Shown: piece after piece, positions 1 to 9,643 of the stretch | Position numbering within the stretch: the first letter of the stretch is position 1 | How the letters are laid out: every line of letters starts with the position of its first letter | Assembly: GCA_027660625.1 (NCBI GenBank) | Contig: JAQDNC010000004.1 | Location: 62,001 to 126,000 of the forward strand | From: Coriobacteriaceae bacterium AM100-PB1-1D-6A | GTDB lineage: Bacteria; Actinomycetota; Coriobacteriia; Coriobacteriales; Coriobacteriaceae | Direction: 5' to 3' | Length of the DNA: 64,000 nucleotides | The notes under the pieces: model-generated | Databases searched by the model: none | Seen by the model: only the letters and a program-made list of their open reading frames with translations | What the model was told of the DNA's origin: nothing | Translations under genes and position numbers: made by a program

Positions 1-85
1 GTGGTTCTACCTGGCCGGAGGAATCGGGGAGCGGGCTGCAGAGGTATGGGAATGGAAAGCTGCAGTCCGCGGAATGGGGAACGAA
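1..85. other. window edge, no gene recognised
   Basis: This stretch lies downstream of the kinase gene that ends at 86. I see two CTGCAG palindromes at about 37-42 and 60-65 but no convincing terminator and no coding frame that I would defend. Confidence 0.4.
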
Positions 86-1120
86 TTAACGGGCGACGCG
101 GGTGCCACCGTCGGCGGCGTTGGCCACAGCGGCGATCTCGTCGGCGGTCACCAGATTGGAATCGCCCTTGATGGTGAGCTTGAGGATCGAGGCCGCGATG
201 GCGTAGTTGACGGCATCCTGCGGGTCAAAGTCGTTGATGAGGGCATGGACGAGGCCGGCGTTGAAAGCGTCGCCGGCGGCAACGCCCTCGAGCACGTGCA
301 CGTCGTGAGCAGGGGAGAACCAGTGCTCGCCGCTCTCGGCGTCAAAGAGCATGCCCATCCAGATGGAGCGCTCGACGCAGGAGATGTTGCGGACGACCGA
401 GGCGACCTTCTTGCAACCGTACTCGGCGCAGATCTGACGGGCCATCTCGACGTAGGTGTCGCGCTCCTCGATGCCGTGGGCAAGGGAGCCGGAGACGCAG
501 GTCATACCGAGGCCGGCAGGCGCGTCCTCGTCGTTGGCGATGCAAGTGTCGACGAGCGGCAGGAGCTCCTTCATGGTTGCCTGCGACTTCTCGGGCGACC
601 ACATCTTGCCGCGATAGTTAACGTCGCACACGGTGGTGATGCCCTTGGCGCGGCAGGCGGTAAGGGCATCCTTGCAGGCGGCGGCCATCTCGTCGGACAC
701 AGCGGGCGTCACGCCGGAGAAGTAGAAGACGTCAATGCCCTTGAGAATCTCGTTCCAATCAAAGACTTCGCGCTTGGCCATGTTGATGGCAGAGTACTTG
801 CGGTCGTAGACGCAGCCGTTGCCGCGTTGCGAGGCACCGATCTCAAACACATAGGAGCCAAGACGGTCGCCCTGACGCACGACGCGCGTGGTGTCGACGT
901 CGTAGACCTTCAGCGAACGCAGGGCGCACTCGCCCAGACGGTTGGCCGGGACAACGGAGACGTAAGCGGCCTTGTCGCCTTGGTAAGCCAGTGAAAGCGC
1001 GGTGTTTGCCTCGGCGCCGCCGTAGCGGACATCAAACTCGGTCGCTTGCTCAATGCGCAGATGGTCTTTGGGCGAGAGCCTCATCATGATCTCGCCGAAG
1101 GTAAGAACCGTTTTACCCAT
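86..1120 (-). CDS. kdgK: 2-dehydro-3-deoxygluconokinase, PfkB family sugar kinase
   Basis: This 344-residue cytoplasmic kinase of the PfkB/ribokinase family most likely phosphorylates 2-keto-3-deoxygluconate in hexuronate breakdown. The N-terminal family signature is seen as YGGAEANTALSLA, and the C-terminal PfkB signature as GVAAGDAFNAG with the catalytic Asp. The ATG at 1120 is chosen because an AAGGAG ribosome-binding site lies about ten bases upstream and the protein then starts MGKTVLTFGEIM, typical of the family; the longer open frame to 1207 has no such support and covers the palindromic leader. It is transcribed divergently from a LacI-type regulator at 1356, which fits a local kdg regulon. 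Substrate assignment rests on family resemblance; another 2-keto sugar or fructose-type kinase is possible. Confidence 0.82.
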   Translation of the reverse strand: MGKTVLTFGEIMMRLSPKDHLRIEQATEFDVRYGGAEANTALSLAYQGDKAAYVSVVPANRLGECALRSLKVYDVDTTRVVRQGDRLGSYVFEIGASQRGNGCVYDRKYSAINMAKREVFDWNEILKGIDVFYFSGVTPAVSDEMAAACKDALTACRAKGITTVCDVNYRGKMWSPEKSQATMKELLPLVDTCIANDEDAPAGLGMTCVSGSLAHGIEERDTYVEMARQICAEYGCKKVASVVRNISCVERSIWMGMLFDAESGEHWFSPAHDVHVLEGVAAGDAFNAGLVHALINDFDPQDAVNYAIAASILKLTIKGDSNLVTADEIAAVANAADGGTRVAR

Positions 1121-1164
1121 GGTCGCGCAGCTCCTTCTTGCTCGTGCGTACACCTTATATATGG

Positions 1165-1220
1165 CGTTGGCACGGAGGTGCCAAGACGGTAGGGTGCATC
1201 TTTGCACCTCCGTGCCAACG
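1165..1220. promoter_or_regulatory. 17-bp perfect inverted repeat in the kdgK leader
   Basis: Two 17-base arms at 1165-1181 and 1204-1220 are perfect inverted complements separated by 22 bases. They lie just upstream of the kinase start in the divergent promoter region. They could form a leader hairpin in the kinase mRNA or bind a dimeric regulator. Confidence 0.6.
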
Positions 1221-1225
1221 CTTGC

Positions 1226-1252
1226 CGAAATCGGTTTACGAAATCGGTTTCG
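1226..1252. promoter_or_regulatory. two adjacent LacI-type operator-like sites
   Basis: The sequence CGAAATCGGTTT occurs at 1226-1237 and again at 1239-1250. The second copy extends to CGAAATCGGTTTCG, a near-palindrome centred on CG, as is usual for LacI/GalR-family operators. The position between the divergent kinase and LacI-type regulator genes supports autoregulation and kinase control. Binding is inferred. Confidence 0.6.
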
Positions 1253-1355
1253 TTTCGAGTTGTAGTATACTCACCTACAGCGTTTTGCAAGCGAGATTTT
1301 TAAAAAAATGCCTAAAATGGCTCAGACTGCTGACGATTGGGGAACGGGGTGCGCC

Positions 1356-2378
1356 ATGGCGCAGATGAGGATTAAGGACATTGCCGCCGAGGCGGGCGTG
1401 AGCCCGGCCACGGTCTCGCGCTATCTCAACAACCGCCCCGGGCAAATGACCGAGGAAACCCGTGCTCGCATCGCGGCGGTTATCGAGCGCACTGGCTATC
1501 GCCCACGTGCCGCCGCACGCAATCTACGCAGCTCACGCACCAACCTCATCGGCGTGATTCTGGCCGACATCGCCAACCCGTTCTCGAGCGCCATGCTCGA
1601 AGGGCTTTCCGCCAGTGCCGCCGCGCGCGGCTGCTCGCTTATGACCGCCATTAGCGGCAACGACCCCGCCAAGGAGGCAGAGTCGCTCACCAGACTTATC
1701 GATGCCGGCGTGGACGGCCTGGTCGTCAATACCTGCGGAGGCAACGACAAGGCGATTGCCGCGGCAGCGGGGCGCCTGCCCGTTGTACTGCTCGACCGCG
1801 ACGTTGCCGACGGTGGCATCGATCTGGTGACTTCCAACAACCGCGAGCTGGTTGCCGGCCTGGTGGACGCCTTGGCCGCCGCTGGCAGTGAGCGCCTGTG
1901 CCTGCTCACCGAGGCAAGCGATGACAGCCCCGTGCGTCGCGAGCGCGCCGAGGCCTTCGCCGACGAGCTTTCGCACCGCGGCCTGGCCGGCGAGGTCGTC
2001 ACCTTGGCGGACGGTGGCGTCGAGGGTGTCAGTCGCCTGGACGAGACCATCCGCGGCTATGCGGGTAAAAAACTCGGCCTCATTGCCGTCAACGGCCTGG
2101 TCTTCCTGCGTCTGACCGAGGCGCTGGCCCAGCTCGGCCCCTCGTTGCCGGCGGGCCTTAAGATCGCAACGTTTGACGACTATCCCTGGAACCACGTGCT
2201 CTTTGGCGGTGTGACCACGGCCGCGCAAGACACCCTTACCATTGCCGAGCGCGTAGTCGAGCGCCTGTCCGAGCGCATCGACGTCGTTACCACTACGGTG
2301 GGCGATGCCGCAAAGCTCGCCCCCAAGCGCATCGAGATCCCCGGCCACATCGAACACCGCGCATCGACCTCGCGCTAG
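1356..2378 (+). CDS. kdgR: LacI-family regulator, probable KdgR
   Basis: This 340-residue transcription regulator has a LacI-type helix-turn-helix at residues 7-26 (IKDIAAEAGVSPATVSRYLNN) followed by a periplasmic-binding-protein-like effector domain that starts near residue 65 (NLIGVILADIANPFSS). The start at 1356 (MAQMRIKDIA) puts the helix-turn-helix at the usual N-terminal place; an upstream in-frame ATG at 1308 would add 16 residues with no homology, and 1365 is an alternative. It sits divergently from the probable 2-keto-3-deoxygluconate kinase, with two operator-like repeats between the genes, so it most likely represses that gene and responds to ketodeoxygluconate or a related hexuronate intermediate. 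The effector is inferred from context only. Confidence 0.82.
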   Translation: MAQMRIKDIAAEAGVSPATVSRYLNNRPGQMTEETRARIAAVIERTGYRPRAAARNLRSSRTNLIGVILADIANPFSSAMLEGLSASAAARGCSLMTAISGNDPAKEAESLTRLIDAGVDGLVVNTCGGNDKAIAAAAGRLPVVLLDRDVADGGIDLVTSNNRELVAGLVDALAAAGSERLCLLTEASDDSPVRRERAEAFADELSHRGLAGEVVTLADGGVEGVSRLDETIRGYAGKKLGLIAVNGLVFLRLTEALAQLGPSLPAGLKIATFDDYPWNHVLFGGVTTAAQDTLTIAERVVERLSERIDVVTTTVGDAAKLAPKRIEIPGHIEHRASTSR

Positions 2379-2420
2379 CCTGTGTGATATTATATAGACA
2401 ATGTCATACGGGAGGTATCC

Positions 2421-2915
2421 ATGGCTGCGTCTGTACTGAGTGTGCGAGTGGACTCGTCAATTAAGGACTCATTTGCCGAGCTGTGCGAAGAACTTGGCAT
2501 GACTTCGTCTGTTGCGGTCAATATGTTTATGAGACAGATGCTGCGCGAGCGTTCGCTGCCGTTTGTTCCTTCACTCGGTAAAAGCGCTGCGATCGAAAGC
2601 GCCGCGGCGGGCATTTTGGATACTGCCCAGATTGAGTCCGCCGTCCGCGAGGCGGCCAGCCCGATTCCCGCTATCAAAAGCGTGATTCTTTTTGGTTCGT
2701 ATGCCCGTGGCGAGGCACGTGCCGATAGCGATATCGACTTACGTCTCGAAGTCGATCGCGAGCAGGGCTTCGGTCTTTTCGCGTTGTCAGCGTTTGGCGA
2801 GGCGGTGCGCAAAGAAACCGGGAGGCAGGTTGACCTCGTCTCGAGCGATTACCTTGATGACGATCTTGCCGCGGTAATCGAGCGCGAAGGAGTGATCATT
2901 TATGATCGCGCGTAA
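2421..2915 (+). CDS. RelB/DinJ-like DNA-binding domain fused to MNT-type minimal nucleotidyltransferase (MntA-like antitoxin)
   Basis: The 164-residue protein has two parts. Residues 4-50 (SVRVDSSIKDSFAELCEELGMTSSVAVNMFM) look like the ribbon-helix-helix domain of RelB/DinJ antitoxins. Residues 80-164 are a minimal nucleotidyltransferase with the signature GSX10DXD: Gly92-Ser93, Asp104 and Asp106. In MntA/HepT systems the nucleotidyltransferase neutralises the HEPN toxin by adding AMP to a tyrosine near its active site. The next gene, overlapping by 14 bases, is exactly such a HEPN protein. MntA antitoxins are usually about 100-140 residues without a DNA-binding domain, so the fusion suggests that this antitoxin also autoregulates the operon. 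The start has a GGGAGG site just upstream. Domain calls are by motif; the fusion is seen directly. Confidence 0.85.
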   Translation: MAASVLSVRVDSSIKDSFAELCEELGMTSSVAVNMFMRQMLRERSLPFVPSLGKSAAIESAAAGILDTAQIESAVREAASPIPAIKSVILFGSYARGEARADSDIDLRLEVDREQGFGLFALSAFGEAVRKETGRQVDLVSSDYLDDDLAAVIEREGVIIYDRA

Positions 2916-3273
2916 GTCAGACGGCCTCCGCGCCCAAGAGGTCTTGGACGCCATCTCTGAAACGAACGAGCGCATCAAGGCTTTTGATATCACCGAGGAC
3001 CAGTTTCTGCATGCGAATGACGTGCGGACGAGGGCGTTGGCGGACTCCCTTTTGATGTGCGCGCTTAGGGTGACGGAAGAAGCGGGCAAGTTGTCGGAAC
3101 GCTCGCAGCGGCTTCATCCCGAAATTGAGTGGCGTGGAATTATCGGCATGAGAAATTACCTCGCGCATGATTACGGCAATGTCGACCGATCGGTTGTTTG
3201 GGATGCGGTGACGATGGAGTTCCCAGCGCTGGAACGAGCGTGTAGGCAAATTGTTTCCGAATCTGAACGCTAG
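2902..3273 (+). CDS. hepT: HepT-like HEPN toxin (DUF86 family)
   Basis: This 123-residue mostly helical protein contains the HEPN ribonuclease signature RX4HXY as Arg84, His89 and Tyr91 in RNYLAHDY. In the characterised MntA/HepT systems Arg and His form the RNase site, and the tyrosine is the residue AMPylated by the partner nucleotidyltransferase. The gene overlaps the RHH-nucleotidyltransferase gene by 14 bases, so the two are translationally coupled with the antitoxin first. All key residues are present, so it is likely active. Its RNA target cannot be read from the sequence. Confidence 0.85.
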   Translation: MIARKSDGLRAQEVLDAISETNERIKAFDITEDQFLHANDVRTRALADSLLMCALRVTEEAGKLSERSQRLHPEIEWRGIIGMRNYLAHDYGNVDRSVVWDAVTMEFPALERACRQIVSESER

Positions 3274-3326
3274 CCATTCGTTCGTGACCGCCTGTTCGCG
3301 CGCGTTTTTTGAGCGCTTGATACGCT

Positions 3327-3343
3327 TTAACCCTGCGGAAACA
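3327..3343 (+). promoter_or_regulatory. GlnR-box-like site upstream of the glnA-like gene
   Basis: TTAAC-n6-GAAAC at 3327-3342 resembles the actinobacterial GlnR half-site pair (gTnAc-n6-GaAAc). The ten bases TGCGGAAACA at 3334-3343 are repeated exactly at 58860-58869 upstream of the type III glutamine synthetase. A GlnR-like regulator is encoded at 4796. Function is inferred. Confidence 0.5.
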
Positions 3344-3407
3344 TTTTTCTGCGATAGTATCTGCGGTATAGACCAGTCGAAACCCGCCCGAAAGAAAGGG
3401 GAGCGAC

Positions 3408-4745
3408 ATGAACCAGCAGAACATCGATTACGTACTCCGCTCCGTAGAACAGCGTGATATCCGCTTTGTGCGTCTGTGGTTTGTCGACATTCTCGGCCGC
3501 CTCAAGAACTTTGCCATCAGCCCCGAGGACCTCGAGGTCGCTTTTGAGGAGGGTATTGGCTTTGACGGCTCCGCCATCGAGGGCTTTGCCACGCCCGAGG
3601 AAGCCGACATGCTGGCATTCCCCGATGCTTCGACCTTCCAGATTTTGCCGTGGCGCCCGAGTCACAACGGCGTCGCCCGCGTGTTCTGCGACGTGTGCAC
3701 TCCCGATCGCAAGCCGTTTGCCGGCGACCCGCGCGATGCCCTGCGCCGCATGTTCCGCAAGGCCGAGAAGGCTGGCTATCTGCTCAACGTGGGCGCCGAG
3801 CTGGAGTATTACTACTTCCCCGACGAGCACACCCCCGAGCCGCTCGACAACGTGGGCTACTTCGATCTTTCGGTGAGCGACGCCGCCCGCGACCTGCGTC
3901 GCAACACGGTCCTCACGCTCGAGAAGATGTCCGTGCCCGTGGAGTACACCTTCCACGCCGCCGGCCGCTCGCAACACGGCATGAGCCTGCGCCACGCCGA
4001 GGCCCTGAGCATGTCCGACGCCATCACCACGGCCAAACTCATCATTAAGCAGCAGGCCTACGAGAGCGGTTGCCATGCCTCCTTTATGCCCAAGCCGTTG
4101 GCGGGCGAGGACGGCAGCGCCATGTTTTTGCATCAGTCGCTGTTCGACCACGACGGCAACAACGTCTTTTGGGGCGAGGATGACGAGAAGTACCACCTCT
4201 CCGATATCGCCAAGCACTACATGGCCGGCATCCTGGCGCACGCGCGCGAGATTAGCGCCATCACCAACCCCACGGTCAACTCGTACAAGCGCATCACCAC
4301 GGGCGGCGACTCCGTGCCACAGTACGCCACGTGGGGCCTGCGCAACCGCGCGAGCATGGTCCGCATCCCGGTCTACAAGCCTGGCAAGCAGCTGTCCACG
4401 CGCATCGAGCTGCGCAGTCCCGATCCCATGGCCAATCCGTACCTGGTCAACGCCGTCACGCTGGCGGCTGGTCTGGACGGCATCGAGCGCAAGCTGGAAC
4501 TCCCGCCCGAGGCAACGGCCGAGACGCTCAAGCTTACCGACCGTCAGATGCTCGAGGCCGGCTACACGCCGCTGCCGCGCTCGCTCAAAGAGGCGCTCGA
4601 CGTGTTTGAGGACTCGCAGTTTATGAAGGATGCCCTCGGCGAGCACATCCACGGCTTCTTCCTCAAAAAGAAGCGCGACGAGTGGCATAAGTTTGAGTCC
4701 ACGATCACCGAGTGGGAGATCAAGCACTACCTGGCGAACTCCTAA
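3408..4745 (+). CDS. glutamine synthetase type I homologue with missing metal ligands
   Basis: The 445-residue length, the N-terminal beta-grasp domain and the motifs GAELEYYYF, NPTVNSYKR, RNRASMVRIP and RIELRSPDPMANPYL place this in the type I glutamine synthetase family. Several catalytic positions differ. Where the family has HEVAPGQHE this protein has HAAGRSQHG, so two metal-binding glutamates (Glu212 and Glu220 in Salmonella numbering) are Ala and Gly. Where the family has NGSGMH it has DGSAMF, so the metal ligand His269 is Phe. The flap region (PGYEAP in the family) reads GGDSVP. The first glutamate pair and the late Glu (RIELR) remain. It may use another substrate or act as a regulatory pseudo-enzyme. 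It is followed after 50 bases by a GlnR-like regulator, and a type III synthetase elsewhere in the window has intact motifs. The start follows a GAAAGGGGAG site. Confidence 0.8.
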   Translation: MNQQNIDYVLRSVEQRDIRFVRLWFVDILGRLKNFAISPEDLEVAFEEGIGFDGSAIEGFATPEEADMLAFPDASTFQILPWRPSHNGVARVFCDVCTPDRKPFAGDPRDALRRMFRKAEKAGYLLNVGAELEYYYFPDEHTPEPLDNVGYFDLSVSDAARDLRRNTVLTLEKMSVPVEYTFHAAGRSQHGMSLRHAEALSMSDAITTAKLIIKQQAYESGCHASFMPKPLAGEDGSAMFLHQSLFDHDGNNVFWGEDDEKYHLSDIAKHYMAGILAHAREISAITNPTVNSYKRITTGGDSVPQYATWGLRNRASMVRIPVYKPGKQLSTRIELRSPDPMANPYLVNAVTLAAGLDGIERKLELPPEATAETLKLTDRQMLEAGYTPLPRSLKEALDVFEDSQFMKDALGEHIHGFFLKKKRDEWHKFESTITEWEIKHYLANS

Positions 4746-4795
4746 TCGCGCTGGCTTGTTCCAGTACGATTGAGCTCATTTCTTTGGAGGCCGAT

Positions 4796-5458
4796 ATGTC
4801 CGAAAAGAGTGCCCTGTTCATGGCGCGCACGACGCGCTTCCACGAGTTTGCCCGCAGCTTGACGACCACCCTGGGTGTCGAGGTGAGCCTGGCCACCCCC
4901 GATTCGCCGACTGCGGCGCACGACTTTGACCTGCTGATCCTCGATTGCGATGGCATCCGCAGCGACCGCATCGATCAGATTGCCAAGTGGCTTGACGATC
5001 GCGGCGGCGTCCCCATGTTGGTGATCGTCGATGACGAGGCGCTCGGTACCTTGCGCCTGCCGAATTACGCGCATGCCGACTTTGTATGTCCCACGGCAAC
5101 GCCCAACGAGCTCAAGGCTCGCGCGCAGCGTCTGATGGGCGAGGAGGAGACCGTCACCGCCGACGATGTGCTCAACATCGATAACCTCGAGATTAACCTG
5201 GCCACCTACCAGGTGACACTCGATAACGAGCCCATCGACCTGACGCTGATGGAGTACTCGCTGCTGAGCTTTTTGGCGACGCATCCCAACCGTGCCTACA
5301 GCCGCGAGGTGCTGCTGCACCGCGTGTGGGGTTTTGAGTACTGCGGCGGCACCCGTACCGTCGACGTGCACATCCGACGCATCCGCTCCAAGGTGGGCCC
5401 GCAGATTGCGGCACACATCACCACCGTCCGCGGCGTGGGCTATCTGTTTAAGGACTAG
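4796..5458 (+). CDS. orphan OmpR-family regulator, GlnR-like
   Basis: This 220-residue protein has a receiver-like N-terminal domain (DLLILDCDG, Asp50/Asp52) and a winged-helix OmpR-type DNA-binding domain at about 125-218 (LTLMEYSLLSFLATHPNRAYSREVLLHRVWGF and RTVDVHIRRIRSKVG). No histidine kinase gene is adjacent. The receiver lacks the usual N-terminal acidic pair, as in actinobacterial GlnR, an orphan nitrogen regulator that works without Asp phosphorylation. It sits 50 bases behind the glnA-like gene, probably in the same transcript. The start at 4796 has GGAGG eight bases upstream. The GlnR role is inferred from this context and from shared GAAAC-type boxes at 3327 and 58853; a generic OmpR regulator is the alternative. 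Confidence 0.7.
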   Translation: MSEKSALFMARTTRFHEFARSLTTTLGVEVSLATPDSPTAAHDFDLLILDCDGIRSDRIDQIAKWLDDRGGVPMLVIVDDEALGTLRLPNYAHADFVCPTATPNELKARAQRLMGEEETVTADDVLNIDNLEINLATYQVTLDNEPIDLTLMEYSLLSFLATHPNRAYSREVLLHRVWGFEYCGGTRTVDVHIRRIRSKVGPQIAAHITTVRGVGYLFKD

Positions 5459-5463
5459 CTTTT

Positions 5464-5497
5464 CACCACAAAGGGGACAGGCACCTTTGTGGTGGTT
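5464..5497. repeat. GGGACAGG palindromic repeat, probable terminator
   Basis: An 11-bp stem (CACCACAAAGG with its complement) encloses a loop with GGACAGG and is followed by GTTTT. It sits five bases behind the GlnR-like gene. The same element recurs at about 17604, 19177, 20137, 28621 and 61808, with a relative at 17551. Confidence 0.75.
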
Positions 5498-5613
5498 TTG
5501 CCGCAAGCGTGGGTTCCTTTCGGGTCCGCAACAGAACTTAAGCCTTCCTAAAAGATTGCGTTCTCATACACGTGCACCCGCATATTGGGGTACAACTCAA
5601 CGTGAACAATGAT

Positions 5614-5645
5614 GGCCCGCCACGTGTTTGGCGGGCCTTTGGTTA
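5614..5645 (+). terminator. hairpin with partial T-tract in the htrA leader
   Basis: A 9-bp stem, GGCCCGCCA at 5614-5622 with its complement at 5629-5637, is followed by TTTGGTTATTT. It lies 30 bases before the htrA start codon, so it is either a terminator for upstream transcripts or an attenuator-like leader hairpin. Confidence 0.5.
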
Positions 5646-5666
5646 TTTGACGAAAGGATCGCAGCT

Positions 5667-7127
5667 ATGAGCGAGAACGATTCTCAGCGTCCCCAGGACG
5701 CGGGCAACGCCGGCGAGACCCAGCAGCAGCCACGCGTGCAGGTGGAGTCGACGCCTGCCGACAGCAACATTCCCTACGTGCAGGCCTACGACACACAGAC
5801 CGGCAAGCCGCTGGGCAGCCAGCAGGTTGTAAACAAGCACACAGTGGTCAAGACTAAGACCAAAAAGCTGCCGATCTTTATTACGGCACTCGCCGGCTGT
5901 GCCTGCGGCGCCCTGTTGGTCATCGCACTCATTATGAGTGGCACGCTCGATATCGGCGGCGGCAGGAACGCCGTGACGGCGGGTGCTTCGGGTTCATCGA
6001 CGCAAAAGATCACCATCGACTCCGAGGACACCACGCTGGCCGAGGCCGTCTCTGCCAAGGCCCTGCCTTCCGTTGTTTCCATCACCGCTACTTCGAGCGG
6101 TAGCCAGAATGGCTCGCTTTCGCAGTCTGCCGACGAGTCGGATGGTTCGGGCAGTGTCGGTTCGGGCGTGGTGCTCGATACCGAGGGCCACATCCTCACC
6201 AACAACCACGTGGTTGATGGCTATAATCAGTACGTGGTGACCATGGATGACGGCACCACCTACGAGGCCGAGTTCGTGGGCAACGATGCCTCGAGCGACC
6301 TGGCCGTCATCAAGCTCAAGGATGCAGACGCCTCCAAGCTTACGCCGATCGAGATCGGCGATTCCTCCAAGCTCAACGTGGGCGAGTGGGTCATGGCGAT
6401 TGGCTCGCCGTTCGGCAACGAGCAGTCTGTCTCCACGGGCATCGTGTCGGCGCTGTACCGCTCCACGGCCATGAGCTCTACCAGCGGCAACACCATCTAT
6501 GCAAACATGATTCAGACCGATGCTGCCATCAACCCGGGCAACTCCGGCGGCGCGCTCGTTAACGACAATGGTGAGCTTGTGGGTATCAACTCGCTTATCG
6601 AGAGCTATTCGGGCTCCAGCTCGGGCGTTGGCTTTGCCATTCCCGTTAACTACGCCAAGAACATTGCCGACCAGATTATCGACGGCAAGACGCCGGTGCA
6701 CCCGTACCTGGGCGCCACGCTTTCGAGCGTCAATGCGCTCAACGCCCGCACCAACAAGCTGAGCACCGATAGCGGCGCGTATGTGGCGAGCGTCGTTGAG
6801 GATGGTCCTGCTGCCAAGGCCGGCATTCAGGAGGGCGATGTCATCACCAAGCTGGGCGACGACGAGATCACGAGCGCCGATGGCCTGATCATCGCACTGC
6901 GCAGCCACGAGGTGGGCGAGAAGGTCGAGATCACGCTCATGCGCGGCAAGGAAGAGAAGAAGGTCACTGTCGAGCTGGGCTCCGACGAGGAGCTGCAGAA
7001 CCAGCAGCAGGACGACAGCGCGACCGATACCGGCAACGGCGGTATTACCGACGAGCAGCTGCGCCAGTACCTGGAGGAGCTGCTCGGCCAGCAAGGCCAG
7101 GGGCAAGGCCACGGCCAGGGCTACTAA
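5667..7127 (+). CDS. htrA: HtrA/DegP-type membrane-anchored serine protease with PDZ domain
   Basis: This 486-residue envelope quality-control protease has a cytoplasmic N-terminus rich in Gln/Asp, one membrane segment at residues 68-92 (LPIFITALAGCACGALLVIALIM), a trypsin-like domain and a C-terminal PDZ domain. The catalytic triad is visible as His in TNNHVVDG, Asp in SSDLAVIKL and Ser in INPGNSGGALV. The PDZ domain begins near AYVASVVEDGPAAKAGIQEGD. The tail is Gln/Gly-rich (GQQGQGQGHGQGY). The start at 5667 (MSEND) has AAAGGA upstream; a longer frame from 5628 would run through the leader hairpin and is less likely. It should degrade or refold misfolded exported proteins on the outer side of the membrane. 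Confidence 0.9.
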   Translation: MSENDSQRPQDAGNAGETQQQPRVQVESTPADSNIPYVQAYDTQTGKPLGSQQVVNKHTVVKTKTKKLPIFITALAGCACGALLVIALIMSGTLDIGGGRNAVTAGASGSSTQKITIDSEDTTLAEAVSAKALPSVVSITATSSGSQNGSLSQSADESDGSGSVGSGVVLDTEGHILTNNHVVDGYNQYVVTMDDGTTYEAEFVGNDASSDLAVIKLKDADASKLTPIEIGDSSKLNVGEWVMAIGSPFGNEQSVSTGIVSALYRSTAMSSTSGNTIYANMIQTDAAINPGNSGGALVNDNGELVGINSLIESYSGSSSGVGFAIPVNYAKNIADQIIDGKTPVHPYLGATLSSVNALNARTNKLSTDSGAYVASVVEDGPAAKAGIQEGDVITKLGDDEITSADGLIIALRSHEVGEKVEITLMRGKEEKKVTVELGSDEELQNQQQDDSATDTGNGGITDEQLRQYLEELLGQQGQGQGHGQGY

Positions 7128-7156
7128 CGAGCCGTTTCGCACATATCGAGGCCAGG

Positions 7157-7193
7157 GGGCTGTCCCATCAACGTGGGACAGCCCTTTTTTCTT
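7157..7193 (+). terminator. rho-independent terminator after htrA
   Basis: The stem GGGCTGTCCCA at 7157-7167 pairs with TGGGACAGCCC at 7174-7184 and is followed by a run of six T. Confidence 0.9.
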
Positions 7194-7340
7194 ATTGATC
7201 CGTTGGGGACGGAGGAAAACGGATCATTTAGAGCTGATAAGAGCATGGTTTAATCGCGCGACCCACCCCGGTCCGGCGGCTGCCGATTCGGTGCGGTTCG
7301 AGACCGCTATTCGGCCTCATTGCGACCGGTGGTACTCTAG

Positions 7341-9602
<2,262 letters not shown>

Positions 9603-9607
9603 TGATT

Positions 9608-9643
9608 TGTTGAGGAACTGCGCAGAGGCTCAGTTCCTCAACA
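9608..9643. terminator. convergent hairpin between ligA and the lipoprotein gene
   Basis: A 13-bp perfect stem (9608-9620 with 9631-9643) lies just behind ligA and overlaps the last codons of the convergent gene. It lacks a strong T run and probably works in both directions. Confidence 0.5.

Noticed and set aside
3327-4727. 466-codon open frame antisense to the glutamine synthetase homologue
   Set aside because: It is the mirror of a high-GC coding gene; the plus strand has all family motifs and a ribosome-binding site.
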